From Sulfitobacter pontiacus (GTDB lineage Bacteria; Pseudomonadota; Alphaproteobacteria; Rhodobacterales; Rhodobacteraceae), in contig NZ_CP160850.1 of the NCBI RefSeq assembly GCF_040790665.1, forward strand, positions 186,001-250,000: a stretch of DNA of 64,000 nt, read 5' to 3'. Shown here piece after piece: positions 44,478-52,919 of the stretch. The translations under genes and the position numbers were made by a program. The notes below the pieces were generated by a model that was given only the letters and a program-made list of their open reading frames with translations, searched no databases and was not told the origin of the DNA. Every line of letters begins with the position of its first letter. The first letter of the stretch is position 1.

Positions 44478-44610
44478 TTAACTTCTCCCTTTGATTTTCA
44501 GTAAGTCGTCGGGTTTCCCCCGACTTGTTGGTGACTGTCTGTGCTCCGAAGCCACGCAGCGGAGCGGTCATTCGGCTGAGATACTCCACGAACCGCAGCC
44601 AGAATTTAGC

Positions 44611-45771
44611 TTAAAGCGCTTCGACGATGGTGACGTTCGCCAGCCCGCCGCCCTCGCACATGGTCTGCAACCCGTAGCGTTTTCCGCGGGCGCGCAATCC
44701 ATGCACCAATGCCGCCATCAGCTTGGCACCCGAAGCGCCCAATGGGTGACCCAGCGAAATGGCCCCGCCGTTGACGTTCAAACGATCAGGGTCGGCACCT
44801 GTGTGCTTGAGCCAAGCAAGAGGGATCGAGGCGAAGGCTTCGTTAACCTCGTAAAGATCAATCTCGTCGATCGTCATGCCTGCGCGGGCCAAGGCGCGAT
44901 CGGTGGCGAAAAGCGGCTCTTCTAGCATGATCACCGGATCCCCACCCGTTACCGTCATGGACCTGATCCGTGCGAGGGGGGTCAGCCCGTGGGCCTTGAC
45001 CGCCGCGGCACTGGCAATCAAAACCGCCGAGGCACCGTCGCAAATCTGGCTGGCGTTGCCGGCGGTGATCACGCCGCCCTCTTTCAGCGTCTTCACGCCG
45101 GCCAGCGCCTCCATCGAGGCGTCAGCACGGATGCCTTCGTCTGTCCGGTGCATTTCGCCATTCTCGAGCTCAAGGGGCACGATCTCCTGATCGAATGCAC
45201 CTGCTTCGGTCGCCTTTGCCGCGCGCTGATGGCTCAGCAAAGCAAAGGCATCAAGATCCTCGCGGCTGAAGTTATGCTTGCGTGCAATCGCTTCGGCGCC
45301 GGAAAACTGGCTAAAGGCCACGCCGGGATATTTGGCGTCCAGCCCCGGCGACTTGGCCGAGCCGGGCTCGAAGTTTCGCGTGAAGACGCCTGTAGTCCCC
45401 ATCGGTACCCGCGACATGGATTCAACGCCCGCGGCAATCACCAGGTCCTGAGTGCCGGACATGACGGCCTGCGCCGCAAACTGGATCGACTGCTGGGAAG
45501 AGCCGCATTGACGGTCAATCGACACCGCCGGTACGCTTTCGGGCAGGGACGAGGCCAGCACGGCATTGCGACCGATATGCAAACCTTGTTCGCCACTTTG
45601 GCCGACGCAGCCCATGATGACATCCTCAATGGCAGCGGGATCGATGCCGGTATTCTGCACCGTGGCATCCAAAACGCGCGCGGCCAGATCGACGGGGTGC
45701 CACCCGGACACCTTGCCGCCACGACGGCCACCAGGGGTGCGCAATGCAGAACAGATATAAGCTTCGGTCAT
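44611..45771 (-). CDS. Acetyl-CoA C-acyltransferase (thiolase)
   Basis: A 386-residue thiolase: Cys nucleophile in SIDRQCGSSQQSIQFAAQAV, NGGAISLGHPLGASGAKLMA and TMCEGGGLANVTIVEAL at the end. MTEAYICSALRTPGG at 45771 is the standard start, and the longer frame is discounted. It is the last enzyme gene of the 51833-44611 run. The stop is followed by a weak hairpin (44508-44524) before dctP. Confidence 0.92.
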   Translation of the reverse strand: MTEAYICSALRTPGGRRGGKVSGWHPVDLAARVLDATVQNTGIDPAAIEDVIMGCVGQSGEQGLHIGRNAVLASSLPESVPAVSIDRQCGSSQQSIQFAAQAVMSGTQDLVIAAGVESMSRVPMGTTGVFTRNFEPGSAKSPGLDAKYPGVAFSQFSGAEAIARKHNFSREDLDAFALLSHQRAAKATEAGAFDQEIVPLELENGEMHRTDEGIRADASMEALAGVKTLKEGGVITAGNASQICDGASAVLIASAAAVKAHGLTPLARIRSMTVTGGDPVIMLEEPLFATDRALARAGMTIDEIDLYEVNEAFASIPLAWLKHTGADPDRLNVNGGAISLGHPLGASGAKLMAALVHGLRARGKRYGLQTMCEGGGLANVTIVEAL

Positions 45772-45809
45772 TTTATTACCTTCCTTTACGTAGGGCGCAG
45801 AACGCCTGC

Positions 45810-46601
45810 TTAACCGCCGAAACGCGCGGCACGCTTTTCCATGAATGCCGCGACACCTTCGGCAAAATCGGGGTGATTGCCCGCGTCGCGTTGTAGAACA
45901 CGTTCCAATTGCAGGGTTTCGGTGAAACTGGAATCCGCCGCTGCCCATGCAGATTGCCGGGTCAGCGCCAGTGCACGGGTTGGCCCGTCCGCCAGTTTCT
46001 GCGCAATCTTCATCGCTTTCGCCTCGACGGCGTCATCCTCGAACAACCTGGTAATCAGGCCCCACTCAAACGCCTTTTCCGCTGGTAGTTTTTCTGCAAG
46101 CATCATCAATTCCATTGCCCGCATCCGTCCGACCGAGCGCGTCAAAAACCACGCTGCGCCGCCATCGGGAACCAGCCCGATCCGCGCAAAGGCCTCAAGA
46201 AAATAGGCCGATCGACCGCAGGTGATGATGTCACCGGACATCGCCAAAGAAGCACCTACCCCCGCCGCCGCACCGCGCACCGCTGTGATAAAAGGCACTG
46301 GCAAGGTCCGGATTGTTTCAACCAAGGGGTTGAAGGCGTCCTCTAGTGTTTGACCTGCATCCAGTTCCCCGTCACCGGGGGCAAGATCGCCGGACAGGTT
46401 GGCCCCAGAGCAAAATCCGCGCTCTCCGCCCGCCAGAATGATGCAACCGGAAACCTTGGCCTCGGCACGCAACACTTCGCGCAGGGACAGCGCCATCTGC
46501 GTATCCATGGAATTCAACGTCTTGGGGTCATTCAGGCGAACCGTGCTGACACGCCCCTCGCGGGTGACTGCGAGACGGTCATCAAGGGTAGAAGTTGTCA
46601 T
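45810..46601 (-). CDS. Enoyl-CoA hydratase/isomerase family protein
   Basis: A 263-residue crotonase-fold enzyme (LNDPKTLNSMDTQMALSLRE; FCSGANLSGD; AAVRGAAAGVGASLAMSGDI as TAVRGAAAGVG). The start ATG 46601 has AAGGAG upstream, so it is preferred over the longer frame to 46661. It follows another hydratase by 35 bp; two non-identical hydratases suggest that one handles an isomerisation or hydration of a modified enoyl-CoA. Confidence 0.87.
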   Translation of the reverse strand: MTTSTLDDRLAVTREGRVSTVRLNDPKTLNSMDTQMALSLREVLRAEAKVSGCIILAGGERGFCSGANLSGDLAPGDGELDAGQTLEDAFNPLVETIRTLPVPFITAVRGAAAGVGASLAMSGDIITCGRSAYFLEAFARIGLVPDGGAAWFLTRSVGRMRAMELMMLAEKLPAEKAFEWGLITRLFEDDAVEAKAMKIAQKLADGPTRALALTRQSAWAAADSSFTETLQLERVLQRDAGNHPDFAEGVAAFMEKRAARFGG

Positions 46602-46636
46602 CGGCGGGGCTCCTTTAATTTCGGGGATCGGGTTGG

Positions 46637-47488
46637 CTATTGCCATTTCGGCGCCGACCAATCGGGAAAGATGTCGGGCAAATCTGTACTGACCTTGTCG
46701 GGAAAAACCGCCGGACGCTTTTCCGTGAAACTGCGCACACCCTCTGCGGCATCGGCGGAGGCGCTTCGCAGTTCAATCGCAAGGCTGTCGACGCGGTGCG
46801 CCTGCATTGGGTGATCGGCGCCCAACATCCGCCACATCATCTGACGCGTCAGCGCGACAGAAACCGGGGCGTTGTTTGCGCCTATTTCCTCGGCCAGTTC
46901 CTGCGCGGCCCCAATCAGATCGGCGGGTTTGTGGACCGAGCGGACCAATCCGGCGGAAAGTGCTTCCTGCGCATCAAAGATGCGACCCGTCGTGCTCCAC
47001 TCCATCGCCTTGGAGATACCGACCACACGCGGCAGAAACCATGACGAACAGGCTTCCGGCACGATGCCACGGCGGCCAAAGACGAAACCGAATTTGGCAT
47101 CCTCGGAGGCAAGCCGCATATCCATCGGCAACTGCATCGTGGCACCAACGCCGACAGCCGCGCCGTTGACGGCGGCGATCACAGGTTTGAGGCTGTCAAA
47201 GATGCGCAAGGTCAACAGACCGCCGCCATCGCGCACGGTGCCGGCGCCTACCTTGCGCTTTTCCACATCCACAAAGCCCTTGGTCCCGCCGGAAATATCC
47301 GCACCGGCACAAAACGCCCGGCCCGCCCCGGTCACCACAACAGCGCGGACCGCGTCATCTGCATCGGCCACATCAAAGGCGTCGATAAGCTCTTGCATCA
47401 TCTCAATCGTGAAGGCGTTCAGCTTTTCCGGCCGATCGAGGGTGAGCGTCATGACCCCGCCCGTCAGATCAGTGCGTACAACAGCCAT
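46637..47488 (-). CDS. Enoyl-CoA hydratase/isomerase family protein
   Basis: A 283-residue crotonase-fold protein (LDRPEKLNAFTIEMMQELID, FCAGADISGG, AAVNGAAVGVGATMQLPMDM). The ATG at 47488 shares one base with the TGA of the acyl-CoA dehydrogenase gene, so translation is coupled. It is related to the hydratase encoded at 45810 but distinct. Confidence 0.87.
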   Translation of the reverse strand: MAVVRTDLTGGVMTLTLDRPEKLNAFTIEMMQELIDAFDVADADDAVRAVVVTGAGRAFCAGADISGGTKGFVDVEKRKVGAGTVRDGGGLLTLRIFDSLKPVIAAVNGAAVGVGATMQLPMDMRLASEDAKFGFVFGRRGIVPEACSSWFLPRVVGISKAMEWSTTGRIFDAQEALSAGLVRSVHKPADLIGAAQELAEEIGANNAPVSVALTRQMMWRMLGADHPMQAHRVDSLAIELRSASADAAEGVRSFTEKRPAVFPDKVSTDLPDIFPDWSAPKWQ

Positions 47489-48819
47489 CAGTTCTCTCCC
47501 TTTAGCGGTGCCGCAACGCTGCGCGGCGCCGGATCGGGAATGTTGCCGCGTCGGGGGCCAAGGTAGCCGAACAGCCATGCACCGACTTTTCGCATCTGGA
47601 TCTCTTCTGCGCCTTCGGTGATGCGGTAGCGGCGGTGATGACGGTAGATATGTTCGAACGGTTTGTGCCGGGAATATCCGATGCCGCCATGAATTTGCAT
47701 GGCGCGGTCTGCGGCCTCGCAACACAGACGGTTGGCCTGATAATTGCACATGCTCACCTTGTCAGACAGTTTCTTGGCGACCTCGGGGTGTGGCATGCGG
47801 TCCATCTCCCAGGCTGTCTTGCGGATGAGCTGGCGCAGCATTTCTGCCTGCGTGGCCAATTCGACCAAGGGGAACTGGATCGCCTGATTTGCCGCCAGCT
47901 CTTTGCCAAATGGTTTGCGGGCGCGGGCATAGCGCACGGATTCCTCGATACAATATACCGCAGCCCCCAGCGAACTCGCCGCCTGCCGAATGCGGTTTTC
48001 ATGCACAAAAGCCTGCGCCAGCGCCAAGCCGCCGCCCTCTGGTCCGAACATCAGATCATCCGGCACCCAGACGTCGTTGAAACTGATCCGCGGATGATCG
48101 GTGGGCATGTTGAAGGTCCAGAGATATTCCTCGATCTTCAGCCCCGGTGTCTGGGCAGGAACCAAGAAAGCGGTGATCCCATCCGCCGCGCCATCCTCGC
48201 CAGAGGTGCGCGCGAAGGTGACGCAATGGGTCGCGGTGTGCATCCCCGTGGTCCACATTTTTTCACCGTCAATGCGCCAGCCGGATTTGCCATCGCGGGT
48301 CTCGCGCACAGCACGGGTTTCCATATGTGTGGCATCCGACCCATGCGCTTCCTCGGTCAACCCAAAGGCCATGCGGATGTCGCCGCTCAGCGCGCCCGAG
48401 ATGAATGTCTGCTTTTGTGCCTCTGTTCCGAAATCGCGCAGCATGACGATGACCGGGAAATTGCCAATTACCGAATGCTCTGACTGCAGGTCGTTGAACA
48501 GCCCCAGCCCCTTGGCAGCCATATGCTCGCGCACAACGGCCATGGCCAGATTGCCGCCGTCCTGCCCGCCGAATTCCGCAGGCAAGGAAAAGCGATACAG
48601 CCCGGCCTTGTCGGCGCGGCGGACGGCTTCGGCCATCAAGGCTTCCCACTCGGGCCGGGGCAGCCCGCCGTTTTCAAAATCCGTGCGAGCGTATTCCCGG
48701 CGATGGTCGAAAAACCGTTCGTTATCGTCCTCGGCCTGCAACGGTACGATTTCTGCTTTGATAAACGTATCAAGGCGCGTCACAAGATCGGTAATTTCAG
48801 AAGGTAGATCAAAGTTCAT
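47488..48819 (-). CDS. Acyl-CoA dehydrogenase, LvaC-like position
   Basis: A 443-residue acyl-CoA dehydrogenase, longer than the usual 380. Typical segments: GLTEEAHGSDATHMETRAVR, WRIDGEKMWTTGMHT, MQIHGGIGYSRHKPFEHIYR and the active-site ending RITEGAEEIQMRKVGAWLFG. It lies directly after the DUF6285-like and phosphotransferase genes. In the levulinate pathway of Pseudomonas the equivalent dehydrogenase (LvaC) removes phosphate from a 4-phosphoacyl-CoA to give an enoyl-CoA; that role is inferred here from gene order. Confidence 0.85.
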   Translation of the reverse strand: MNFDLPSEITDLVTRLDTFIKAEIVPLQAEDDNERFFDHRREYARTDFENGGLPRPEWEALMAEAVRRADKAGLYRFSLPAEFGGQDGGNLAMAVVREHMAAKGLGLFNDLQSEHSVIGNFPVIVMLRDFGTEAQKQTFISGALSGDIRMAFGLTEEAHGSDATHMETRAVRETRDGKSGWRIDGEKMWTTGMHTATHCVTFARTSGEDGAADGITAFLVPAQTPGLKIEEYLWTFNMPTDHPRISFNDVWVPDDLMFGPEGGGLALAQAFVHENRIRQAASSLGAAVYCIEESVRYARARKPFGKELAANQAIQFPLVELATQAEMLRQLIRKTAWEMDRMPHPEVAKKLSDKVSMCNYQANRLCCEAADRAMQIHGGIGYSRHKPFEHIYRHHRRYRITEGAEEIQMRKVGAWLFGYLGPRRGNIPDPAPRSVAAPLKGEN

Positions 48820-48865
48820 CTGCGGGTGTTCCTTGTGTCGATTGGCGGCGGCTCGGGTGGCTCTG

Positions 48866-49261
48866 CTACGGCAACCCTCGCCTGCGCTGCGCCAATGCCC
48901 GCAAGCGGGCTGCCGCGGAAAACTCCGGTTGATCGATGTCGATCTTGTTCAGCGTGGTTGCGATCAACAGGTCCGACAGCCCCGGCGTCGATAGATCCGT
49001 TTTGCCATTTTCGATCTGTGCGCAAAGACGCGCGGTCAACGCGTCCAGCCCGCCCGTGTCACCCACCAGCACCGACAGCATCCGGGCTTCCTCGCTTTCG
49101 GACGGTTCCGCCCCGATCTGGCGCCGGGCCAGTTCAACCGCGCCTGCCGCGACCTTGGCCTCGAACCGGGCATGCGCAGGCAGTGCATCCGCGGCGGTGT
49201 CACGCAGCCATGCAGCAACGGCCGCCAAAATCGCGTCGGGGCTTGGCTGGTCCTGCATCAT
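48866..49261 (-). CDS. DUF6285-like small protein (LvaB-like)
   Basis: A 131-residue acidic, helical protein with no signal peptide: AAVAAWLRDTAADALPAHAR, FEAKVAAGAVELARRQIGAE and a C-terminal basic tail AARLRALAQRRRGLP. Small proteins of this kind are encoded beside LvaA-type kinases; in Pseudomonas, LvaB is needed for LvaA activity. It overlaps the phosphotransferase stop by 4 bases (ATGA). Assignment to DUF6285 rests on memory of the pattern and on context. Confidence 0.65.
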   Translation of the reverse strand: MMQDQPSPDAILAAVAAWLRDTAADALPAHARFEAKVAAGAVELARRQIGAEPSESEEARMLSVLVGDTGGLDALTARLCAQIENGKTDLSTPGLSDLLIATTLNKIDIDQPEFSAAARLRALAQRRRGLP

Positions 49262-50268
49262 GCGGCCCTTTCCAGCAGATGAAGCAACAATATCGCTTCT
49301 GTTTCCGAGGCGCGCCGCGCGATCACATGACGTTCCACGCTGGTATCAGTACCATCGCGCACCCAAGCGGCCATTTCTTCGATGATGACACCCCACCGCA
49401 ACGCCGACAGGATTTCCCACCAGCGCACTGTAGCCGGATCGACAGGATCACCCCCTGCCGCTTCATACCCTGCAAACAAATCCTCGCGACGGCCCAAACC
49501 GCCAACGGGATCGGCATGACCAAAGCGCCAGCTTTCCATGCAAAGCCAACCCATGTCGGCCATCGGATCACCGATATGCGCCAGTTCCCAATCCAGAACG
49601 CCGCGTATCCCTTCAGGACCAAACATCAGATTGCCCATGCGGAAATCCCCATGCACCAACTTTGGCGCGCGCGGCTCTGGCGCATGTTCGGCCAACCAGC
49701 GCAGCGCCAGCGAAAAGACAGGGCGCGCGGCGCCGAATGCGCGGTGTCGATCGCCAAGATCATCCAACACCTCGCGCGGAGACAGCACGGGAATGGGCAG
49801 GCCAGTCGGGTCGCTCTGGTGTATCCTCGCCAGAATTTCACCGGCCTGACGGGCGAACTTCGCCCGCGCCGGGGCATAGCTGTCGTCGCGCAGGATGCGA
49901 TGGGGCAGCGCCTCCCCGTCGATGCGTATCATGACAAAGCCTGCGCCGATGCCGTCATCTGGCGTCAGCTCATGTTCGATCTGTGGTGCGGGCACGCCTG
50001 CTGTAACCACGCGTTTGATCACTCGGGCTTCGGCCGCCATGCCGATGCCGGTGCCGCCCGACCGCGCCGCGGCAGGTTCGCGGCGCAAGATCAAGTGGTG
50101 CCCCTCCCCACCATCCATCTGAAAAGACCAGGTTTCCTGGCTGGCCCCGCCCGATAGCCGCCGCAGCCCCTTGATACCCTGCGCCGCAGGATCGAGGGTG
50201 GGCACCAGCCGCGCCAATCCGTTCTCGAGGGTCGTCTGAGGATGCAAGATGTCTTGTGCTGCGTTCAA
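49258..50268 (-). CDS. Phosphotransferase, LvaA/ACAD10/11 kinase-domain type
   Basis: A protein of about 336 residues with the phosphotransferase fold: RRLSGGASQETWSFQM and LILRREP (nucleotide-binding), HGDFRMGNLMFGPEGIRGVL (catalytic loop) and DWELAHIGDPMADMGW (metal site). It would phosphorylate a 4-hydroxyacyl-CoA. The start is uncertain: there is no suitable ATG, and TTG at 50268 or 50295 are candidates, both at or inside the ligase 3' end. It is followed by the small LvaB-like gene. Confidence 0.82.
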   Translation of the reverse strand: MNAAQDILHPQTTLENGLARLVPTLDPAAQGIKGLRRLSGGASQETWSFQMDGGEGHHLILRREPAAARSGGTGIGMAAEARVIKRVVTAGVPAPQIEHELTPDDGIGAGFVMIRIDGEALPHRILRDDSYAPARAKFARQAGEILARIHQSDPTGLPIPVLSPREVLDDLGDRHRAFGAARPVFSLALRWLAEHAPEPRAPKLVHGDFRMGNLMFGPEGIRGVLDWELAHIGDPMADMGWLCMESWRFGHADPVGGLGRREDLFAGYEAAGGDPVDPATVRWWEILSALRWGVIIEEMAAWVRDGTDTSVERHVIARRASETEAILLLHLLERAA

Positions 50269-51833
50269 TTCACCTGCCGCTCGCGGCCCTCCCAATAGGG
50301 CGCGCGCAGGTCGCGCTTAAGCAGCTTGCCGGACGCATTGCGCGGCATCACGTCGATGACGTCAATCGCCTTGGGACATTTGAATGCAGCGAGCTTACCG
50401 CGCATCCAAGCCAGCACTTCTTTCTCGTCAAGGGTTGCATTGGGCTTGAGCGTCACAACCGCCCGAACGGCCTCGCCCCACTTGGGGTCAGGCACGCCAA
50501 TCACAGCTGCCTCACTGATGGAGGGATGCGCATATAGCGCGCTCTCCACCTCGGCAGGATATACATTTTCGCCGCCGGAAATGATCATGTCCTTGATGCG
50601 GTCGTGGATGAACAGGTAGCCGTCCTCGTCAAGATAGCCCGCATCGCCCGACAGCAGCCAACCGTCGTCGCGCAGCGTCTTGCTCGTCGCCTCCGGGTTC
50701 TTCCAGTATCCCAGCATATTTGCCGGTGCCCGGACGGCCACTTCGCCGATCTCGCCAGCTTTGACGGGTTTCCCGTTTGGGTCGAAAATAGCGATTTCAC
50801 ACCCCATCGCGGGTCGCCCGGCGCTACGCATCCGCTCGGATCCCTCGGGCACGTGGTCCTCTGGCGGAAGTATCGCGATCGTGCCCGTCGTTTCCGTCAT
50901 GCCGTAACATTGGATAAACTGGCAACCAACGACTTCGATGGCTTCTTTCAGTAGCGGCAGGGGCATGGGCGCAGCACCGTACATCACGGTTTTGACGCAA
51001 GAAAAATCGACACGCTTTGCTTCTGGGTTCTGAATGACAATCTGCAAAGCGGCAGGCACAACGAACAGCTTTGAAACGCGCTCTGTGTGGATTGCATCAA
51101 GGGCCGCAACAGGGTCAAACTCTCGGAGGATGACGCTGGTACAGCAGTTTACAAAGGCGATTGTCCAAAAACCAATGCCGCCGATATGCGCCAAGGGCAT
51201 CGCAACAAACCCGATATCCTCGTCGTCCCAGTGGTCATAGATATGCTTGACAGCCAGGGAGTCCAGTTTCGGCTGTAGCAAGTTACTGTGGCTCAGGAGT
51301 ACGGCTTTCGGCACACCGGTGGTGCCGGATGTAAACAAAACCATAGCCGGATCATGCGTTGAAGCGCAGTCAGCGGCAGGTTCGCTCGATTGACCATCAC
51401 GCCACGCCTCGTATGTTTCCCAAGGTCCATCGCCCTCCTCCATAGCGAGGATCTGAATGTCCGGAAGTGCTGCGTTGATTTCCTTGATCGCTTCCGAGAA
51501 CTCAGGCCCGAAGAACAGCATCTGTGGCGGGTATTGGCGCAAAATCTCGATGATCTCGGCAGGTGCAAGCCGCCAATTCAAGGGCGCGAACATTCCACCG
51601 ACGCGCGTCGCGCCGATGAAAATCTCGAAGACGTGGTCGCAGTTTTTCCCAAGGTAAGCGACGACCTTAGCGGCACCCGCGTCCAAGCCGTGTGCAACCT
51701 GATCAACGTGACGATCAAAATCCTTGAAGGTTGTATCGCGCCCTTCAAACCGATTGCAGATCTTGTCAGGTGCGCGCTGTGCAGCGCTTCGTGCGACCGC
51801 GCTAATCGAGCTCATTGCCTCTGGATCAATCAT
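50265..51833 (-). CDS. AMP-dependent acyl-CoA synthetase
   Basis: A 522-residue adenylate-forming ligase: P-loop LFTSGTTGVPKAVLLSHSN, YGMTETTG, and the hinge and C-terminal motifs SGDAGYLDEDGYLFIHDRIK, MIISGGENVYPAEVE and PRNASGKLLKRDL (catalytic Lys). MIDPEAMSS at 51833 is the chosen start; a longer frame runs to 51965. It is the first gene of the LvaA/B/C-like operon and probably activates the imported acid to its CoA thioester. It is divergent from the TetR gene at 52231. Confidence 0.9.
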   Translation of the reverse strand: MIDPEAMSSISAVARSAAQRAPDKICNRFEGRDTTFKDFDRHVDQVAHGLDAGAAKVVAYLGKNCDHVFEIFIGATRVGGMFAPLNWRLAPAEIIEILRQYPPQMLFFGPEFSEAIKEINAALPDIQILAMEEGDGPWETYEAWRDGQSSEPAADCASTHDPAMVLFTSGTTGVPKAVLLSHSNLLQPKLDSLAVKHIYDHWDDEDIGFVAMPLAHIGGIGFWTIAFVNCCTSVILREFDPVAALDAIHTERVSKLFVVPAALQIVIQNPEAKRVDFSCVKTVMYGAAPMPLPLLKEAIEVVGCQFIQCYGMTETTGTIAILPPEDHVPEGSERMRSAGRPAMGCEIAIFDPNGKPVKAGEIGEVAVRAPANMLGYWKNPEATSKTLRDDGWLLSGDAGYLDEDGYLFIHDRIKDMIISGGENVYPAEVESALYAHPSISEAAVIGVPDPKWGEAVRAVVTLKPNATLDEKEVLAWMRGKLAAFKCPKAIDVIDVMPRNASGKLLKRDLRAPYWEGRERQVN

Positions 51834-52230
51834 CTCGTCTCCTCCCGACGTTACCACATCCTCATCGCCCGGCGGACGGTACCGCGCTGCGACACAGCCT
51901 TCTTGGTATGCGAAAACGTCGCGCTTAATTACCAATCGTGATGGGCGACCTCCCAGACCAAACACATCACACAGGCATATTAGCTACGCAGTTAAGTTGC
52001 GCCTGTAAAGTGGTAATTGTGTAGTTAATGAGGTTTTTGAAACCATGCGCCACCGCTATAAAGAACAGTAATATCACAAACCCTAATGCGATCCCCTAGC
52101 CGATCTCGTCGCAAAGGAGGCGCGACTGGCAAGCTTCAATGGCTTCTTGACTTGAAGTGCGACCGAATCGTCCGTGACATTCTGATCGGCACTGAGTAAT
52201 AAGGTTCTACCTACAGGAGTTAGTTGAGCA
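51834..52230. other. Intergenic promoter region between ligase and TetR genes
   Basis: A 397-bp divergent promoter region. It contains AGTTAA elements at 51990-51995 and 52023-52028 (GCAGTTAAG and GTAGTTAATG), resembling the arms of the perfect palindrome before the thiolase operon at 41296-41316. No gene is supported in it. Confidence 0.45.
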
Positions 52231-52875
52231 ATGAATTCAAAGGTAGCCGCAGTCACCGCACCGCTCGAAGAACGTGCGTCAACAAGAGATGATTTGCTCA
52301 CCGCCGCAAGCGAGCTCATGTGTGAACGGGACACCTTGCTGGTGCCCATTATCGATATTGCGGCGAAGGCTGGGGTGAACTCTGCTTTGGTGAAGTATTA
52401 CTTCGGCAACAAAAGCGGCTTGATGCGCGCCCTTCTTCACCGAGATCTGGCGGAAGCGGTCACCCAGCTTGAAGCCTTGGTCGAGATGGACATGCGCCCG
52501 ACCGCGAAGATGCGGTACCACCTCTCCGGTCTCGTCAACATGTACTTCAAATACCCTTACTTACAGCGCCTGCTGACCGCGACGATGCGCGACGAAACCG
52601 AAGAAGTCAGACGGACCATGATAAAGTCGTACATCGAACCGATCCATGACGCCTACAAGCGGATGATTTCCGAAGGTGTCGCGGCAGGAGAGTTCCAGTC
52701 TGTCGACTACAAGTTTTTCTACTTCATCGTCATCGGGGCATGTGACCAGATATTTTCGTCCCGAGAAGTGCTGAACTATATGCACGGCGTCGATAGAATT
52801 GATGACGACATACGCCGCTCCTATACGGAGCAAATGATCGCGGTCATCTTGGGCGGCCTAATGGCGCGTAGCTGA
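52231..52875 (+). CDS. TetR-family transcriptional regulator
   Basis: A 214-residue TetR regulator with the helix-turn-helix IIDIAAKAGVNSALVKYYFG at residues 41-60 and a helical effector domain with FKYPYLQRLLTATMRDETEE. The ATG is at 52231. It is divergent from the ligase operon and convergent with the acyl-CoA dehydrogenase gene at 52920. Probably a repressor of acid catabolism genes here. Confidence 0.87.
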   Translation: MNSKVAAVTAPLEERASTRDDLLTAASELMCERDTLLVPIIDIAAKAGVNSALVKYYFGNKSGLMRALLHRDLAEAVTQLEALVEMDMRPTAKMRYHLSGLVNMYFKYPYLQRLLTATMRDETEEVRRTMIKSYIEPIHDAYKRMISEGVAAGEFQSVDYKFFYFIVIGACDQIFSSREVLNYMHGVDRIDDDIRRSYTEQMIAVILGGLMARS

Positions 52876-52881
52876 TATCGC

Positions 52882-52904
52882 GGAGGTGAGATAGCCACAC
52901 CTCC
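52882..52904. terminator. Convergent-gene hairpin
   Basis: GGAGGTG (52882-52888) pairs with CACCTCC (52898-52904) around a 9-base loop, in the 44-bp gap between the convergent TetR and acyl-CoA dehydrogenase genes. No long U-run. Confidence 0.5.
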
Positions 52905-52919
52905 CTCCGCATCATATTT

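Noticed and set aside
44508..44524. Small hairpin GTCGGG/CCCGAC after the thiolase gene as a terminator
   Set aside because: Only a 6-bp stem and no U-run; too weak to call a terminator.
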